From Laccaria trichodermophora (lineage: Eukaryota; Basidiomycota; Agaricomycetes; Agaricales; Hydnangiaceae), in assembly GCA_018417955.1 (NCBI GenBank), contig JACTVC010000004.1, forward strand, positions 2,418,001 to 2,482,000: DNA of 64,000 bases, read 5' to 3'. Position 1 is the stretch's first letter, and the number at the start of each line of letters is the position of its first letter. Below are positions 10,424-23,190 of this stretch, piece after piece. The notes under the pieces are model-generated. The model was not told the origin of the DNA, made no database searches, and saw only the letters and a program-made list of their open reading frames with translations. The position numbers and the translations under genes were made by a program.

Positions 10424-11930
10424 GTCCTCCAGGGAGAGGATCTCAAAAGGGTCCTCTCCAGAGTTGCGAGTCTTGTCCAGTGCCATCGCCGCCTTGATGA
10501 TGTACAAGTTGATGTGCAGTTTGTCTTCTTCCCTCAAAATGTTGAGGGCATCCACATAGTTCTCGGGCAAGTGAGGGGCTGTAAAGCCCTGTGGGATCAG
10601 GAGCCACTGCTTGGTGTCATCGTCCAAACATTTAGTGAATCAGTTGGCTGCAGTCTGGCAGCCATCTGTCATCTTGCGGCCATGGTAGTACTGGGTGGTC
10701 TTGTCAGCGTAGCTGAAGCAATACGCCATGTGTTTGGACTTGCATGCCTCTCGCATCTCCTGGACCTCGTTGTAGTCGAGGTCATGGATCGTCAATGACC
10801 TTGGATGGAAGTCTTGGTTCCTGATGCTGGTGAGTACCTGTCCATCTGAAGGCAAGTCATTGACGTCAAAGCTTGAGAAGCTATTGGCCTCCTCTGGCCA
10901 GTCAGGCAGGGTGATGTCCTTGTCATCAGAATGGGTGGAGGTCAAGTTGGATAGGGTGTGGTCACTGTTGTCCACACTAAAAACAAAAGTCGCATGAGAT
11001 TAAAAGTGTGTTGAAATGGCAGGTAAGTTTACTAACTTCGTGGCACTGGATGCTGGGGCCACAGGTTCTGGAGGAGTTGATTTATGCGCAGACCTGTACG
11101 TTTTGAGTGCGGGTTTCTTTGTGGTGATGGCAGCTGGGGCTGCAGGTTCCGGCAGAGTCGACTTATGCACAGATACATACGTTTTGAGAGCTGGTTTCTG
11201 AATGGCAGAATTCCCAGGATTGTTGGATGCATGCCTGGATCTGCTGCAACAATACCATGAGGGATGTTATGAGTTACAGAAAAAGGAAAAGAAAAAGCAA
11301 CTGACCAAAGTCTGGTTGAAGATATTTCTGCTGGCGTAACGTCTAGCAGGATGCCAGTGACCAAAGTCTGCTGAAGGGACAAAGCCATGCCCTCGAGGTC
11401 ACACGGCTAAACCAGAGCAACGCAAGCGGCATGTGGCACTTTGTCGAAAGCAGCCCAGAAAAGCGAAAAAAAAGGAGTAGATGCTTACCCAGTAATGCTT
11501 GAATGAGCAGCATTTGGTGGGTTGCAGCCTCAGAAGCCAGGCCATTGGCAGCCTTGGGTCAAACAGCCACTTCGTTGGCTACATTCCTGTTGGTAGATCA
11601 GTAAGTATTTGTGCTGCCAGGAATGAAAAATTAAGAAAAAGTAATTTACCTCACAGTCAAAGTCTGAGCATTGGCAGTGGGTCGAACAGCTGCTTCGTTG
11701 GCTGCATTCCTGTTGGCTGATCAGTAAGTATTTGCACAGCCAACATGCGAGCAATGAACACGTGGCAACTGACCAAAGTCTGGTTGACCATTTGCCACTG
11801 ACACAAAGTCTAGCAGCATTCGAGCAACTTATGTCTGCTCTGCATGTGGGATATGAATGATTAAGACCAATAAACTTACCTCGCAGGAAGGTGCACACCA
11901 TCAAACAAGAGTTTGGCATTCAAAGGGTGC
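10424..11930 (-). pseudogene. broken multi-exon gene, family not recognised
   Basis: On the minus strand a frame from 10,975 reads ITLPDWPEEANSFSS, SLTIHDLDYNEVQEMREAC and YYHGRKMTDGCQTAAN. It meets a TGA near 10,638 and continues in the same frame as FTKCLDDDTKQWLLIPQGF and ENYVDALNILREEDKLHINL. Upstream, beyond an intron, there are KPALKTY(V/R)S(V/A)HKST repeats rich in proline and alanine (11,040-11,260). Further up are two related exons with (A/V)ANEAAV-type sequence at about 11,530-11,740, one of which also has a TGA. The right-end repeat of a KDZ element abuts the C-terminal part. I recognise no family; it may be transposon cargo or a host gene. Confidence 0.4.
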
Positions 11931-11960
11931 CGGGTCCCCTCTGCAGCAGCAGTAGCAGAC

Positions 11961-14900
11961 CACTTCAGTCACCCACCTTGACCAAGCTATTAGCTAGGAA
12001 ATCTTGAAAAATTATCCAGGCTAATAGATCCTTTGGCCGTTTATTTTTTTGCCTCTGGAGAAAAATATATTATTGCATTGGGCAAAAATGTTTGGCCTTC
12101 AATATTGTAACCAGAAATATTTGGGCTGATATTTTGTATTGAAAAATATCCTAGCCATCTGAAAGTGGTCAGAAATATTTGAAGCATATTAGAGTGGTAG
12201 GAAATATTTGAAGTGTTTCAGACTGGTAGGAAATTTTTAAGCTGTGTGACACTGCTGAAAAATGTTTTAGCCATGTCACACTGCTAAGAAATTTTTGAAC
12301 CATATTACACTGCTGAGAAATTTTTTAGCCATGTCACACTGCTGAAAAATGTTTTGACCATGTCACACTGCTCGGAAATGTTTTAGCCATGTCACACTGC
12401 TCGGAAATGTTTCAGCCATGTCACATAGGCAAAAAATTTCCTGCCAGTGTCACAGAGTATCTGGGCTCCTAGTTTCAAAAAAAAAACTTCAAAAATTTCT
12501 GACCATTCAAACTTTTATCTTCTGGATTCAACTTTTCTACAAAATTTATCATAAGGATCATTTTGGTCCTAAACTTCCATTTTTACTTTATATCATATTT
12601 TTCTTATAGAAAAACTAGATTATATATTGCATCCAGCACTATCTATTGGTATTCAGCTATTTGTTATTTAGTTATAGCCTCTAAATTCTACTCTATCAGA
12701 TAATAAAGGTTGCTACTGACTGCTCTTATGTTGGGTATATATTGATAACTATCTATAATAGTCTAGCCTTACCTACTGAATTATTACTGATGTCTATTAT
12801 TCTTGCAAATTACCAGAAGTAAATATTGGCTGATGTGTGAGCCATATTTCTTCACTGAAGTATGTTTCTGAAGACTAGAGTGAGTTTGGGAACTGTCAGA
12901 TTGACTATGCCAGCTTTTTTTTTCACTTTTATAGAGGTATGTATATTTCTGAGGACTGCAGAGAGCTCTGAGGATTGTCAGTGTCTGAAGTTATAGATAT
13001 GTATAATATGATGTATTCATATCTGTTAACCATAATAACATGCTGACTACCAGTACTTTACTGTGCCCCACCTATTTCTGCAGGAATGGCTAGAATCTCC
13101 TAGAGTTCTGGTCTCTCTATTACAAATACTTGAATTTCCTTTTTTAGATATAGACCTTAGACCTTGACAACAGTACCCAACAACAAGTCCTATTTTTTTC
13201 TCATTTTTACCACATTTTCTAAATGATTTTCATTTAAAATAGTAATTGTGCCTCATTTACTCTGATTTCAGCTCTGCAACATTATAACCAATAGTGATTA
13301 CCATCTAATATTTTCTTTAATGTTTCTTGTACTTTATTGTAATTTTCTGGCAATATTTGCACAAATTACCTTATTTGGAAATATGCATAGACCATGTGCA
13401 CTATACACCAACATTGTCAATAACAGTTACAGCTGAATGCAGAATGATAGGCCATGCCAGACCAACACATGCACAGGGCAGACTGTCAAATTTTCAAAGC
13501 AATATGATGGCTGAGGCTGCTGAGTTCTCACCAAGTTCTCACAATGAGTCAAATAATTGATGTTACTGTAGTACCACAGTAACATTTGAGAGTCTGCTCT
13601 ATGTATGTGTTGATCTGCATAATCTATCATTCTGCATTCAGCTGTGATGGTATGTCTATTCTTTTCCTTTTTTTTCTGTTTTTCTAGCTATATTTATATC
13701 ATTTACCATATTAGAAAATATCCACAGACCATGTATATGGTATAGAAATATTGTTAACAATAGTCTATTATTTTTCTCTATTTCTTCTGATTTTCTGGCT
13801 ATATTTTCATTCATTACCATATTTGGAAATATGCACAGACCAAGTAAACAGTACATCAACATTATCAACAACCATTTATATCATGTAATTTTTTTTTCCT
13901 AACTTTTCTAGCTATATTTGTATTAATTACCATTTTAGGAAATGTGCACAGACCATGTATACAACACCCCAATATTGTCAACAACAGTCCATTATTTTTC
14001 TCTTTTTCTTCTAATTTTTTGGGCTAAATTGAATTATTAAATTATTATGTTAGGAAATGTACCCAGACCATGTATCTATTTTTCCCCCCTTTTGTCTGAC
14101 TCTCTGGATATATTTCCAGAATAGGAAATGTGCACAGGCCATCAACAACAGTTTATTATTTTTTCTCCTTTTTTTTCTGATAGCAGTGGTGGTATTGTAA
14201 GTGCCAAAATCTTTCTTGGAAAGACAGATCACATGTTATATCACATGACCAGATCATATGATCCATCACATGATCACATCACATGACGATGTCACCTGAC
14301 TATTATATATCACATGATCATGTCACATGATTTTATTGTCCCATGTCATATCATATGACTGTATCACATGACTGTTATATCACATGATATGGAATATGAA
14401 TAACTATGTGAGTTAGATGTTTGTTTGTTATTTGTGCTATTACTTCCATGCCCATCGATACATGTTCTTGCTTTGTATTTATGACTACTACTGACAAGTA
14501 TACAAAGGAGTCATGTGACACAATAGCTAAGCAATGGAAAGTAAATAATGTAAAAGATGGATAAGATCCCATATATGCCAGCCATTTCCATACTTGTCAC
14601 TAGTAGTCCCATGTATGAGGGGTCAGGCTATCAGATATATTCCCTATTCAATGGATCCTACCCTACATATGCATATCACAGTAGTCACACTCAGGTTATG
14701 TTATATTTTAGTCATGTTTCTTATGCATCTTTGTACATGCATCTTCTCTGTTTCCACTTGCATCTAAGAGTATTGTCTTCATGACTGTTTATCAAGCCTA
14801 GTGAAGGAATAGAGTGACAAGGTCAGCTGTAGATTGTGACTCTTTTAGGAGAGCTTGTGTGAGGATAGGTAGTAGACATCATGTGACCAGTACTTCCTGC

Positions 14901-15212
14901 TAAACCCTTCTGCAGCATTCTGGGAAAGGTGACTACAGCTACACTTGTGACATTCTAGAGCATAAGTAGCTACTCACTTAGCTTGCCAGACACTTATATT
15001 GACATTACTCCAAGAGTACAAGTGTCAGCATAGTTTATCAGGGCAGGTCTTATCAGATCTGCAGTGTTATCCCATCCTGCATCTGTATCCAACCACTCAT
15101 GGACTTCCCAAGAGATAGCAGAGGTTACAGTACTTTGCACTGTTGTTTGCATAATGAAGTTTAGGAATCATATGTATATGTATTGTATTGTGACCCACAA
15201 ATTGGGAAGTAA
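11961..15212 (+). repeat. left arm of the palindrome
   Basis: Pairs base for base with 15,916-19,166: positions i and 31,127-i match up to about 14,169 and i and 31,128-i beyond it, the shift being the single homopolymer difference. The arm has its own layers: CTGCTGAAAAATGTTTTAGCC units (about 30 bases) at 12,250-12,430, about 100-base units with GGAAAT.TGCACAGACCATGTA at 13,330-14,200, and a TCACATGA cluster at 14,230-14,395. Confidence 0.9.
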
Positions 15213-15915
15213 TACGATGCACAACATAAACAACTATGTAATGCATATGAGATAACTATAGTCACCTATTCTTCTCTTTTTTTTCTGATTTTCTGGCTAT
15301 ATTTTTACTAATTACCATATTTGGAAATATGCACAGACCAAGTAAATAATACATCAACATTATCAACAACCATTTATGTTATGTGAATTTCTTTTCTCAT
15401 TTTTGGCTATATTTTCATTAATTACTATATTAGGAAATGTGCACAGACCATGTGAATAGTACCCCATCAATACCACTCTTCCTATTTTATTCTGATTTTA
15501 TTCTGGTAAAATTCTATATATTGGAATAGATTATCTGTGCATCAAATGCAGGAGCTGTCAATGAAAGTGGTATTGCAAGTGTGTGAAGGCTGAGCTGCAG
15601 CTCAGTCCAAAGAGAGGAAGAATGGGGGAAAGAGACTAGATGTAGGCATATTTTAGCAAGATTTGAGGTTGCTCCAGAAATCCAAAGCTACAGTTCTTTG
15701 CATTCCTGTTTGCACACTGAAATTATGAAAATCATATTTGATTTTGTATCTTCATCACAGATTGTCATGTATCAGGGCATTTTGAATCTCTCAAACCCCA
15801 ACTCTCATGGTGCCTCAGATATCAGATGAGATCCAGGCACAGATCATTGTTTGCTATGATGAGCAACATCTATCAGTGCTAGACATTACATGCCTTGGTG
15901 GATGTAACTGATCTC
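15213..15915. other. spacer of the palindrome
   Basis: Unique centre between the arms. It has two more copies of the unit with GGAAAT.TGCACAGACCA (about 15,320 and 15,430), then AT-rich sequence without a gene. Its first part resembles the arm's tandem repeat, so the arms may have grown by inverted duplication of one half element. Confidence 0.6.
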
Positions 15916-18900
15916 TTACTTCCCAATTTGTGGGTCACAATACAATACATATACATATGATTCCTAAACTTCATTATGCAAACAACAGTGCAAAGTACTG
16001 TAACCTCTGCTATCTCTTGGGAAGTCCATGAGTGGTTGGATACAGATGCAGGATGGGATAACACTGCAGATCTGATAAGACCTGCCCTGATAAACTATGC
16101 TGACACTTGTACTCTTGGAGTAATGTCAATATAAGTGTCTGGCAAGCTAAGTGAGTAGCTACTTATGCTCTAGAATGTCACAAGTGTAGCTGTAGTCACC
16201 TTTCCCAGAATGCTGCAGAAGGGTTTAGCAGGAAGTACTGGTCACATGATGTCTACTACCTATCCTCACACAAGCTCTCCTAAAAGAGTCACAATCTACA
16301 GCTGACCTTGTCACTCTATTCCTTCACTAGGCTTGATAAACAGTCATGAAGACAATACTCTTAGATGCAAGTGGAAACAGAGAAGATGCATGTACAAAGA
16401 TGCATAAGAAACATGACTAAAATATAACATAACCTGAGTGTGACTACTGTGATATGCATATGTAGGGTAGGATCCATTGAATAGGGAATATATCTGATAG
16501 CCTGACCCCTCATACATGGGACTACTAGTGACAAGTATGGAAATGGCTGGCATATATGGGATCTTATCCATCTTTTACATTATTTACTTTCCATTGCTTA
16601 GCTATTGTGTCACATGACTCCTTTGTATACTTGTCAGTAGTAGTCATAAATACAAAGCAAGAACATGTATCGATGGGCATGGAAGTAATAGCACAAATAA
16701 CAAACAAACATCTAACTCACATAGTTATTCATATTCCATATCATGTGATATAACAGTCATGTGATACAGTCATATGATATGACATGGGACAATAAAATCA
16801 TGTGACATGATCATGTGATATATAATAGTCAGGTGACATCGTCATGTGATGTGATCATGTGATGGATCATATGATCTGGTCATGTGATATAACATGTGAT
16901 CTGTCTTTCCAAGAAAGATTTTGGCACTTACAATACCACCACTGCTATCAGAAAAAAAGGAGAAAAAATAATAAACTGTTGTTGATGGCCTGTGCACATT
17001 TCCTATTCTGGAAATATATCCAGAGAGTCAGACAAAAGGGGGGAAAAATAGATACATGGTCTGGGTACATTTCCTAACATAATAATTTAATAATTCAATT
17101 TAGCCCAAAAAATTAGAAGAAAAAGAGAAAAATAATGGACTGTTGTTGACAATATTGGGGTGTTGTATACATGGTCTGTGCACATTTCCTAAAATGGTAA
17201 TTAATACAAATATAGCTAGAAAAGTTAGGAAAAAAAAATTACATGATATAAATGGTTGTTGATAATGTTGATGTACTGTTTACTTGGTCTGTGCATATTT
17301 CCAAATATGGTAATGAATGAAAATATAGCCAGAAAATCAGAAGAAATAGAGAAAAATAATAGACTATTGTTAACAATATTTCTATACCATATACATGGTC
17401 TGTGGATATTTTCTAATATGGTAAATGATATAAATATAGCTAGAAAAACAGAAAAAAAAGGAAAAGAATAGACATACCATCACAGCTGAATGCAGAATGA
17501 TAGATTATGCAGATCAACACATACATAGAGCAGACTCTCAAATGTTACTGTGGTACTACAGTAACATCAATTATTTGACTCATTGTGAGAACTTGGTGAG
17601 AACTCAGCAGCCTCAGCCATCATATTGCTTTGAAAATTTGACAGTCTGCCCTGTGCATGTGTTGGTCTGGCATGGCCTATCATTCTGCATTCAGCTGTAA
17701 CTGTTATTGACAATGTTGGTGTATAGTGCACATGGTCTATGCATATTTCCAAATAAGGTAATTTGTGCAAATATTGCCAGAAAATTACAATAAAGTACAA
17801 GAAACATTAAAGAAAATATTAGATGGTAATCACTATTGGTTATAATGTTGCAGAGCTGAAATCAGAGTAAATGAGGCACAATTACTATTTTAAATGAAAA
17901 TCATTTAGAAAATGTGGTAAAAATGAGAAAAAAATAGGACTTGTTGTTGGGTACTGTTGTCAAGGTCTAAGGTCTATATCTAAAAAAGGAAATTCAAGTA
18001 TTTGTAATAGAGAGACCAGAACTCTAGGAGATTCTAGCCATTCCTGCAGAAATAGGTGGGGCACAGTAAAGTACTGGTAGTCAGCATGTTATTATGGTTA
18101 ACAGATATGAATACATCATATTATACATATCTATAACTTCAGACACTGACAATCCTCAGAGCTCTCTGCAGTCCTCAGAAATATACATACCTCTATAAAA
18201 GTGAAAAAAAAAGCTGGCATAGTCAATCTGACAGTTCCCAAACTCACTCTAGTCTTCAGAAACATACTTCAGTGAAGAAATATGGCTCACACATCAGCCA
18301 ATATTTACTTCTGGTAATTTGCAAGAATAATAGACATCAGTAATAATTCAGTAGGTAAGGCTAGACTATTATAGATAGTTATCAATATATACCCAACATA
18401 AGAGCAGTCAGTAGCAACCTTTATTATCTGATAGAGTAGAATTTAGAGGCTATAACTAAATAACAAATAGCTGAATACCAATAGATAGTGCTGGATGCAA
18501 TATATAATCTAGTTTTTCTATAAGAAAAATATGATATAAAGTAAAAATGGAAGTTTAGGACCAAAATGATCCTTATGATAAATTTTGTAGAAAAGTTGAA
18601 TCCAGAAGATAAAAGTTTGAATGGTCAGAAATTTTTGAAGTTTTTTTTTTGAAACTAGGAGCCCAGATACTCTGTGACACTGGCAGGAAATTTTTTGCCT
18701 ATGTGACATGGCTGAAACATTTCCGAGCAGTGTGACATGGCTAAAACATTTCCGAGCAGTGTGACATGGTCAAAACATTTTTCAGCAGTGTGACATGGCT
18801 AAAAAATTTCTCAGCAGTGTAATATGGTTCAAAAATTTCTTAGCAGTGTGACATGGCTAAAACATTTTTCAGCAGTGTCACACAGCTTAAAAATTTCCTA

Positions 18901-19166
18901 CCAGTCTGAAACACTTCAAATATTTCCTACCACTCTAATATGCTTCAAATATTTCTGACCACTTTCAGATGGCTAGGATATTTTTCAATACAAAATATCA
19001 GCCCAAATATTTCTGGTTACAATATTGAAGGCCAAACATTTTTGCCCAATGCAATAATATATTTTTCTCCAGAGGCAAAAAAATAAACGGCCAAAGGATC
19101 TATTAGCCTGGATAATTTTTCAAGATTTCCTAGCTAATAGCTTGGTCAAGGTGGGTGACTGAAGTG
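15916..19166 (-). repeat. right arm of the palindrome
   Basis: Reverse complement of the left arm, see there. It ends in GGTGACTGAAGTG directly before the second TAGCAGAC. Confidence 0.9.
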
Positions 19167-19174
19167 TAGCAGAC

Positions 19175-22080
19175 TTCTTCTTGGGTGGCCTGTACTTGAC
19201 TTGGGTGTGCCCAACATCTTGACGGCCAGCGTCATTGGCAGGGGAGAAAGGTGGCCCTGGGTCAGCAGCTTCAATGCTGGGGGCAGAAGAGGTGTGGATG
19301 GAAGCACGCCATCCCCACTTAGCTGGAGCCACATCAGGCACATTCTCCTTGGTGGATATAGTCTGTCAGGCAGGCATTAGATTCCAAGATAGAAGCAAAA
19401 TATATATATATATATTGAGGGTAACGTACTGCAGAGCAAAGACGATGGCTCATGTTTGACAGGTAGTGAAGGTTTGAGGTGGATGTGTCTTTTGAAAGAT
19501 TGTGGTATTTGCTGGTAAAGGAATGTGGAATGTAAATGAGAGAGTGCTGGCAAACTAAAGACTCATGTAAGCAATTGATGCGAAGTGGAGATGCGGGAGG
19601 AGGATTGCTTAAATAAATCCATGCTGAGCAAAGTAACACACAAATCCTGCAAAAAAAATAGTGAGAGATGTGGTGTATGAAATGAGATCTGAGACACACC
19701 ATCCACCTGGATAAGATGTGGGGTATGAAATGAAAACTGAGAAATCCAGGAAGGGGCACGAATTCAGCCACAAGAGTTGAACTCGCAGCAAAGCAACACA
19801 CAATTCCTGTAAAACAGTAGTGAGAGGTGTGGCGTATGAAGCGAAGCCTGAGATGCACCATTGCCCTGGATAAGTAAATCCCAGAAGGGGAACGGATTCA
19901 AGCCGCGAGATTTGAACTCACCAAGACACAAATGACTGTGTCTTTCCAGACCAGCCGGTCAAGCTCGAATTTAAGCATAAAACCTGTAGATAATAATGCT
20001 GGAAGTGGTGGTGAAAAAAGGGAAGCAGGAACAGAATAAGAAAGGATACTCACCTAAGAAAGGATGCTCACCATCACAATATGCTGTTCGATATTGATAC
20101 AATGCTGAAGCCAGGGAATCCCAGAAGGGAAACAGATTCAAGCTGCAAGATTTGAACTTGCCGAGACACAAATGACTGTGTCTCTCCAGACCAGCTGGTC
20201 AAGCTCGGTTTTAAGGATAGAACCTGTAGATCATACCCTGCCTTCTTGCACAAAGGAGTGAGCAGTGTAAGAATGAAAAGACCAAATGAGACGACATGCT
20301 TACCTTTGGTGCAATAATCAATGATTTCTTTGGCTCTGGCTGCGGATATTGCAAGACGCTCCTTGCATTGGGCGTGCACTAATCAGTCATGATTGACAGG
20401 TGCCACCGCCTACAGTCTGGTTGATCTAACCCAGCGACATAGAGTCTGCTGGGAGGCAGGCTTTGATGGTGTATTTTGGCGCTGGCTGCATAAAGGCTAA
20501 CAACGGTGATTTTGCAGGGGGCATTGGGCGCATGATGGTCCTGATCGACAGGTTCAACCGACTAGAGTCTGGTTGACATAAGCCAGCGACACAGAGTCTG
20601 CTGGGAGGCAGGCTTTGATGGTGTTTTTTGGTGCTGGCTGCATAGAGGCCCACAGTGGCAATTTTGCATATCTTGCATTGGGCGTGTGCTCCATTCAATC
20701 TATCGCTTCAACTGACTACAGTCTGGTTGAATGGCACGAGCAATGACCAACTACAGTCTGGTTGTCTGAACTCAGTGACGTAGAGTCTGCTGACTGGAGG
20801 GCATGGTGGCGCTAATGCACTTGAAAGAGCACTCAATGCGCTCTTTCGTTCTTTTGTTTGTTCTCAGGTCTCAAGCCAAACTCAGTTGTCTTTGAAATTC
20901 TAAGTCTGAATTTCATCAACATCAACATCGATTTCAAAACTCCAAGGTAAGCCCTTACCTCCCCACTCTCCTCCACTTGCAACCAGACTGTGTGTCGGTT
21001 GCAGCAACCTGACGTTACGTTGGTTGCTAGCTAAAACCAGACTTTGTGTTGGTTCACTGCTGGCTTGATCGTGCTCATTGATCCCTGCCCACAGATCATT
21101 GGCCACCATACAGCCATCTTCCTTCGACTTATGCGTCCCTGATCCCCTGCCATTCACCCACAACGCGACAACATCAATTGCCGCCGTATTTACCTTCCAA
21201 ACATGAGTTCGAGGTAAGCCCTTGCCTCCCCCACACAACCAGACTTTGTGTCAGTTGCAGCAATGTGACGTTACGTCAGTTGCTAGCTAGAACCTGACTT
21301 TGTGTCAGTTCACTGCTGGCTTGATTGCACTCAGTATGTGTGTGCTCATTGATCCCTGCCCACAGATCATTGGCCACCATACGGCCATCTTCCTTCAACT
21401 TATGTGTCCCTGATCCCCTGCCATTCACCCACAACACAACAACATCAATTGCTGCCGTATTTACTTTCCAAACATGAGTTCGAGGTAAGCCCTTGCCTCC
21501 CCCACACAACCAGACTTTGTGTCAGTTGCAGCAACGTGACGTTACGTCAGTTGCTAGCTAGAACCTGACTTTCTGTCAGTTCACTGTTGGCTTCAACCTG
21601 CAGAGTCGTTGACATGCTCATTGAAACCACCCCCCAGGATCTTTCTTCGATTGACACATCCAACATCCAATCTTTCTTCAATTTACGCGTCCACAATCTC
21701 TGGCCACTTGAGTAACGCATCCTCATTTATGCATCTCTTTTACCTCGGTAAGTTGCATTTGTTCTGCCATCCACCCTCTGGAATCACACCTCATGGCGAA
21801 TACTCAAGCCTGGGAATATGCACAAAGATGTGATTCTCATCATTTCATTTGAATCCAGACTGGTGGCTACCACTTTTATCATAATACCAAGGCATATGCC
21901 TAGAGCTAAATATCTATATCTCAAGCATAATTATGAAAGGCCTTTCATTTGACTTGCTTATGTCTTTCATTCATTTAAATGCTGGGCTTCACTCATAAGT
22001 TGTAGGAGAATTACCATTGTGAATTTCATAAAGGTGGCTGGTGATTTCATTGCAGATTTTCATACTTATCCCATCCACAT
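19175..22080. repeat. tandem-repeat region flanking the palindrome
   Basis: No gene can be supported. At 20,400-20,790 there are units of about 170 bases with AGTCTG(G/C)T(T/G)G and GGAGGCAGGCTTTGATGGTG. At 20,960-21,590 two and a half units of about 290 bases carry CAACCAGACTTTGTGTCAG and GACGTTACGT. The AGTCTGGTTG motif also occurs several times at 11,300-11,820, on the other side of the palindrome. So the palindrome appears to have landed inside an older repeat-bearing locus, and the 8 bp duplication agrees. Confidence 0.6.
19880..20225 (-). repeat. two tRNA-like (SINE-type) repeats, tentative
   Basis: Two copies, about 19,885-19,975 and 20,115-20,215, read on the minus strand as GACC(G/A)GCTGGTCTGG, about 30 bases, then a B-box-like GAGTTCAAATCTC or AAGTTCAAATCTT. 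The spacing and the B-box suggest a tRNA-derived pol III promoter. They are too diverged for a functional tRNA and I could not fold a cloverleaf by eye. Confidence 0.3.
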
Positions 22081-22089
22081 TCATTGATT

Positions 22090-22390
22090 TTTCATTGTGC
22101 AGCTCTCAATATCTCATTCTGAATTTCATATTTATCCCCACTGTTTCCATTGCAACTTTTCATTATTCAGCTCTCTATATTTCATTCTGAATTTCATATT
22201 TATCCCCACTGCTTTCATTGCAACTTTTCATCATTGCTCTCAATATTTCATTCTGAATTTCATATTTATCCTCACTGTTTTCATTGCAACTTTTCATTAT
22301 TCAGCTCTCAATATTTCATTCTGAATTTCATATTTATCCCCACTGTTTTCATTGCAACTTTTCATATTTACCCCCAATATTTTCATTGGG
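22090..22390. repeat. about 66-base tandem repeat
   Basis: Four to five units of CTC(A/T)ATATTTCATTCTGAAT followed by TTCATATTTATCCCCACTG and TTTTCATTGCAACTTTTCA. Frames through it repeat the same peptide and are not genes. A related but expanded array lies inverted at 62,000-62,700. Confidence 0.75.
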
Positions 22391-22429
22391 ATTTTTCAAA
22401 TGTATCCCACATGTCAGGGTCCATGCAAT

Positions 22430-23040
22430 GGGCTTCCATGGAGGGTGGTCACATGACCAGCTACCAAAAATGGTCAGAAAACAAAAGTTGTAGCCCTACA
22501 GTGTAGCTTCCCAAATCTGTTTGAATTGTATTCTGAAGTGCTCCCATTGTGGAGATATGAGGTAAAGGAATTTCAAAAGTGTTGTGTTTTCTTTTGTATT
22601 GTGTTTTTCTCCATGAAAACAAAACCAAATAACATGATTTCAGTATATTTAGAAAGCTAAAAGAAAGGGCTACAATTATTGTATTGTGGGGAAAATGACC
22701 AAAAAAGGAAGGTACATGCCCTACTATAACAGTCAGATATAGACTACAAAGTTTACTGATAGACTACAAAAAAGTCAGACTTAGACTACACAGTTTACTG
22801 ATACACTATAAAAGACTACAAAAGTCAAACTTAGACTACAAAGTTAGGGTTAGGGCCAAAAGGTTATCTTGACTACAAAGTTTGTAGTGTTGAGCTTTTT
22901 CATTAGAAAAGTTTGTAGTGTCCCCTTTTTGAGACTACAGAAGGTAGTAGTGTTGCATTTTATCATTAGAAAAGTTTGTAGTGTCCGCTTTTACTACAAA
23001 AATTTGTAGTTAGTTTATGGTGTCCTTGGCCCTATCTATG
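22430..23040 (+). repeat. ACTACAAA/GTAGTGTC element, left copy of an inverted pair
   Basis: This block matches the reverse complement of about 61,060-61,830, including the TGTAGCCCTACAGTGTAGCT run, the CATGAAAACAAAACCAAAT run, several (A)GACTACAAAGTTTACTGAT units and a short GTTAGGGTTAGGGCC. Both copies end in GTGTCCTTGGCCCT. The sequence is non-coding. Related ACTACAAA...GTAGTGTC pieces are at 35,090-35,360, 49,830-49,870 and 55,500-55,540. Confidence 0.7.
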
Positions 23041-23190
23041 TTATGGGGATGAGGTTGAAGGATTGCCAGTGCTGCAGCATTAGTATTTGACGTCATGCAC
23101 AAGTTGTCTTTCACAGTAGGAAAGGTCATTCTAAGCCTTTCATATTAATACCTACTGTCCTATCATGGTCTCTTCTTCTTGGCCAACCAG

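Larger units (their letters stand above)
11953..19174. mobile_element. 7.2 kb palindromic (foldback) element with 8 bp target duplication
   Basis: The element spans 11,961-19,166. It is flanked by the direct repeat TAGCAGAC at 11,953-11,960 and 19,167-19,174. Its ends are the inverted repeat CACTTCAGTCACC...GGTGACTGAAGTG. The left arm (11,961-15,212) and right arm (15,916-19,166) are reverse complements over about 3.25 kb. The only difference I found is a run of eight T near 14,169 against seven A in the other arm. The spacer is about 700 bases. No long open frame exists; short frames simply occur twice. The terminal 500 bases resemble the right terminal region of the KDZ CxC1 unit at 29.0-29.5 kb, so it is probably a non-autonomous KDZ-family element. 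An 8 bp duplication fits KDZ/Zisupton (and hAT) integration. Confidence 0.85.

Noticed and set aside
12418..18709. Short proteins encoded identically on both arms of the palindrome
   Set aside because: They are 60-77 codons, AT-composition-driven, without domains; their duplication follows from the inverted repeat.
22090..22390. Regular repeats that might look like a CRISPR array
   Set aside because: Units are directly adjacent without unique spacers, and the DNA is from a eukaryote.
22846..22862. GTTAGGGTTAGGGCC resembling telomere repeat
   Set aside because: Only two units, and the same piece is present inverted at 61,331-61,347 inside a dispersed repeat; it belongs to that repeat, not to a telomere.
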